From: Selaginella tamariscina
Lineage: Eukaryota; Streptophyta; Lycopodiopsida; Selaginellales; Selaginellaceae
NCBI GenBank assembly: GCA_003024785.1
Contig: PUQB01000007.1
Span: forward strand, 722,001 to 786,000
Length of the DNA stretch: 64,000 nt
Direction: 5' to 3'
Shown here piece after piece: positions 61,600-64,000 of the stretch. Made by a program: the position numbers and the translations under genes. The notes below the pieces were generated by a model, which was given only the letters and a program-made list of their open reading frames with translations, did no database searches and had not been told where the DNA came from. Position 1 is the first letter of the stretch. The number at the start of each line of letters is the position of its first letter.

Positions 61600-62700
61600 A
61601 TTAAATTTAATATGAAGTAACTTTTATTAAGCAACTTAACAACTCTCAAATGGGATAAAAAATTGCATGTTCAAGTGGATGCATCACATATCATAATTAA
61701 ATATATAAGATGACGAAAAAGATTAACCAATATATTATGTTAGTAAAAGATATATAACTATTGAAAAAGAAACTTGAGATAGTTTATGTCATAAATATTT
61801 TCAGCATTATCTATAGTTTAATCACATAAAGTTTATAATTGATTATCAAGTACTTATGCATCTTCTTAATAAGACTAATATTACAGAATGATTGCAAGAT
61901 GGTTTTTTTTTAACATGATTTTAAATTCTAAATTATTCACAAGCCAAGACAATTACATTAAAAAGCTAATCACTTTAGCAAGATTATTATGAATGAGCTA
62001 GTACTAAATGAATTATCAAATGCAATGTTATTTTAAGTTATGGAAATAAATATAAGATATGGCTAAGTTTCTAAGTATGAGGGTTTTATCAAAAACATAT
62101 ATTACCATTAAGCATTTATAGTACAAGCGATACCATATTATTTTATAAATGAGTAGGATGAAGTGATATATTGCATCAACATACCACAATAAGAAGTTTT
62201 ATTAGTATTATGAAAGGTAAATGAAAGAGAACATACGAGGCATTTTGTAAATTATTTAAATAATGATTATTGAATAAACACCAGCATACACTACATCATC
62301 AAGTGCAATCGTTCAAAATCTTTATAAAATAGGGAATGAACTTTATGAGACTAATAAATTTGAAGAGTAATGTTATATCTTTGTAGTTATAAATTATATC
62401 ACTAAATGGATAAGAGCAATTGTATTATGTGATTGTCAAGCATGAAAGTTGCAAATGCCATATGTTATAGAGCACTATTGAAATTAATAAATGATCACAA
62501 AAGTCATTTCATGTAAGCATTTTATATTTTGGATATTTGATTAAGCTTGATATTTCTATGGTGTACTATTCAGAAAAAACAAATGAACGAAATTACTAAT
62601 AAGATACATAAGATACTCAAGACAGTAGTTGTTAAATTATTAATACATAAACATAATTGAGAAGAGCAATTACCATTAACATTACTAGCGTACTATATTA
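61600..62700 (+). mobile_element. Gypsy-like fossil (RNase H and integrase traces)
   Basis: RNase H traces lie at about 61,660-61,870 (LHVQVDASH, then PIYYVSK, FQHYL and FIIDYQVLMHLL). An integrase-core trace lies at about 62,370-62,420 (YIFVVINYITKWIRAI), which resembles the start of the catalytic core in Athila/Tat-like plant gypsy elements. It is very old, has many breaks, and shows no recognisable LTRs. Confidence 0.6.
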
Positions 62701-64000
62701 CTTTTAAGGTTGGTACTAAGTTTATTTCATTCTATTTAACATATAATTCAAAAACCATAACATCAACGGAATTTATAATATCATCGTGATATATTAATAA
62801 TAACAATCACAATACAAGAAACCTTTTACTATTCCAAAAAATAATTCATCATCCGCAAGTAAAACAAAAGAAGCAACAAACAATTAACATGGAAATTCTA
62901 TGATCGAGAAGATCAATTTATTAATCTAAGAATATTAATGAAGATGTGGGAGAGAATTCTTCTAAAAACCAAAGATTATTTAATATCACGACGATGTGGA
63001 CCAATCCCATAATAGAGTCCTCTTTCCTTTGTGCTCATTAGTATATCTGCCTCCCCACGACGTCTACCTGAGAATAATACTTCAGTATTTACAGTACAAA
63101 GCATAACTATGTAATAACAAATATTCATTATAGATATACTGTATACGGGTTTACAGGGAAGTTACACAGTGGCATCTGCTTATATATTATATGTAGTATA
63201 TATTCACATGTATTATATTTTGAATATCAATATAGATAAATAAGTAAACATTTTAATAGTAAGTTGAACAGGTTAGTTCGATTAGACTAAATATATTTTT
63301 AAAGACGTTTAAAATTGACAACTGTAGACATAAACGTAAACACATGTACAAAGGAACATCACATATTTAATTATATATATATATATGTGTGTATATATTT
63401 TGTAAAACCAAAAACACACACTTATCAAAAAAATATCAAATATTAGTATGCATAACCCTTATTTTGTAAGTAAAGAATGTAAAAGAATGACATGGTAAGT
63501 TATAGCTTATATGTTCACAGTTAGTGAAGTTTTCATAAAACAATATGTTTAGTCCAATTGTATTTAAAGATCACATTGCATTCATATTATAAAATATATA
63601 AATGTAGATAAAAGTGTGGCCTAAATATGTAATATGTAATAGTTTATTATTATAAATGTTTTAATATACCAATATTTTTATCTATTGCATATTTGTTTGT
63701 AATACAGTAAAATCAAATTTATATTATGATATAATTTTATATTATTAAGGTAATAATGAAAGAATATCAGAAATATTCATATCTTGCCATCTTATACAAA
63801 ATTTTACTCTAAAGATTGTTTCAATTAACTCATCTTTTGTATTCAATTGTTTTATAAATTGTTAAAGTAAATCATTATTTATGAAATTCAATGTGGATTT
63901 CTTATATATATTAAACATACAATTTAACTGATAGTATGTGTATGTGTATTTATTTAAATAATATGATAACAAAAATATGTTCTACCCGTCTCAACAGATA
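62700..64000. other. AT-rich gene-free stretch
   Basis: Nothing recognised on either strand. Confidence 0.5.

Overview
The window is nuclear DNA of a land plant. Evidence: plastid-targeted genes with introns (a DEG1-type lumen protease, an ADP-glucose pyrophosphorylase large subunit and the plastid-transcription protein pTAC10), plant-only families (Alfin-like PHD protein, B3-domain protein, plant TOM9, SERK-type LRR protein), telo-boxes next to start codons and a plant-type nuclear tRNA-Glu. The DNA is AT-rich, and its introns carry unusually many GT, CT and AT microsatellites. I cannot place it in a narrower clade.

Layout. 1-2,100: AT-rich, gene-free. 2,105-4,339 (-): Alfin-like gene. 4,980-5,051 (-): tRNA-Glu(CTC). 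5,660-8,520 (+): DEG1-like protease with a perfect heat-shock element upstream. 9,510-14,396 (+): young Ty3/gypsy element with 205-bp LTRs. 15,464-20,968 (-): SPX-MFS (PHT5-type) vacuolar phosphate transporter with a ~790-bp purine tract in intron 12. 22,309-26,481 (+): pTAC10, divergent from the transporter. 28,251-34,487 (+): young chromovirus whose LTRs carry an array of a CAGGATAT motif that is also scattered through its interior. 36,512-37,8xx (-): TOM9, whose 5'UTR intron holds a double-guide C/D box snoRNA. 39,515-42,516 (+): AGPase large subunit. 43,025-46,050 (-): old decayed gypsy element. 46,333-47,309 (+): B3-domain gene. 47,755-48,649 (+): RPB11. 49,850-50,894 (-): secreted SERK-type LRR protein without a kinase. 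51,000-64,000: repeat-rich, with a 29-bp minisatellite, decayed gag-like sequence, a decayed hAT transposase (55,800-57,900, -) and a gypsy fossil (61,600-62,700).

The host genes are unrelated housekeeping and plastid genes, not a cluster with one job. DEG1, AGPL and pTAC10 act in the plastid. PHT5 and TOM9 act at the vacuole and mitochondrion. RPB11, Alfin-like and B3 act in nuclear transcription.

Most host exons match their families closely, but several are interrupted by one-base length differences, usually in homopolymers, while splice sites stay intact. This looks more like residual base errors than gene death. The most interesting items are the intron-encoded snoRNA, the chromovirus-wide ACAGGAT motif, the long purine tract, the microsatellites sitting on splice sites and the in-frame retained intron in the B3 gene.
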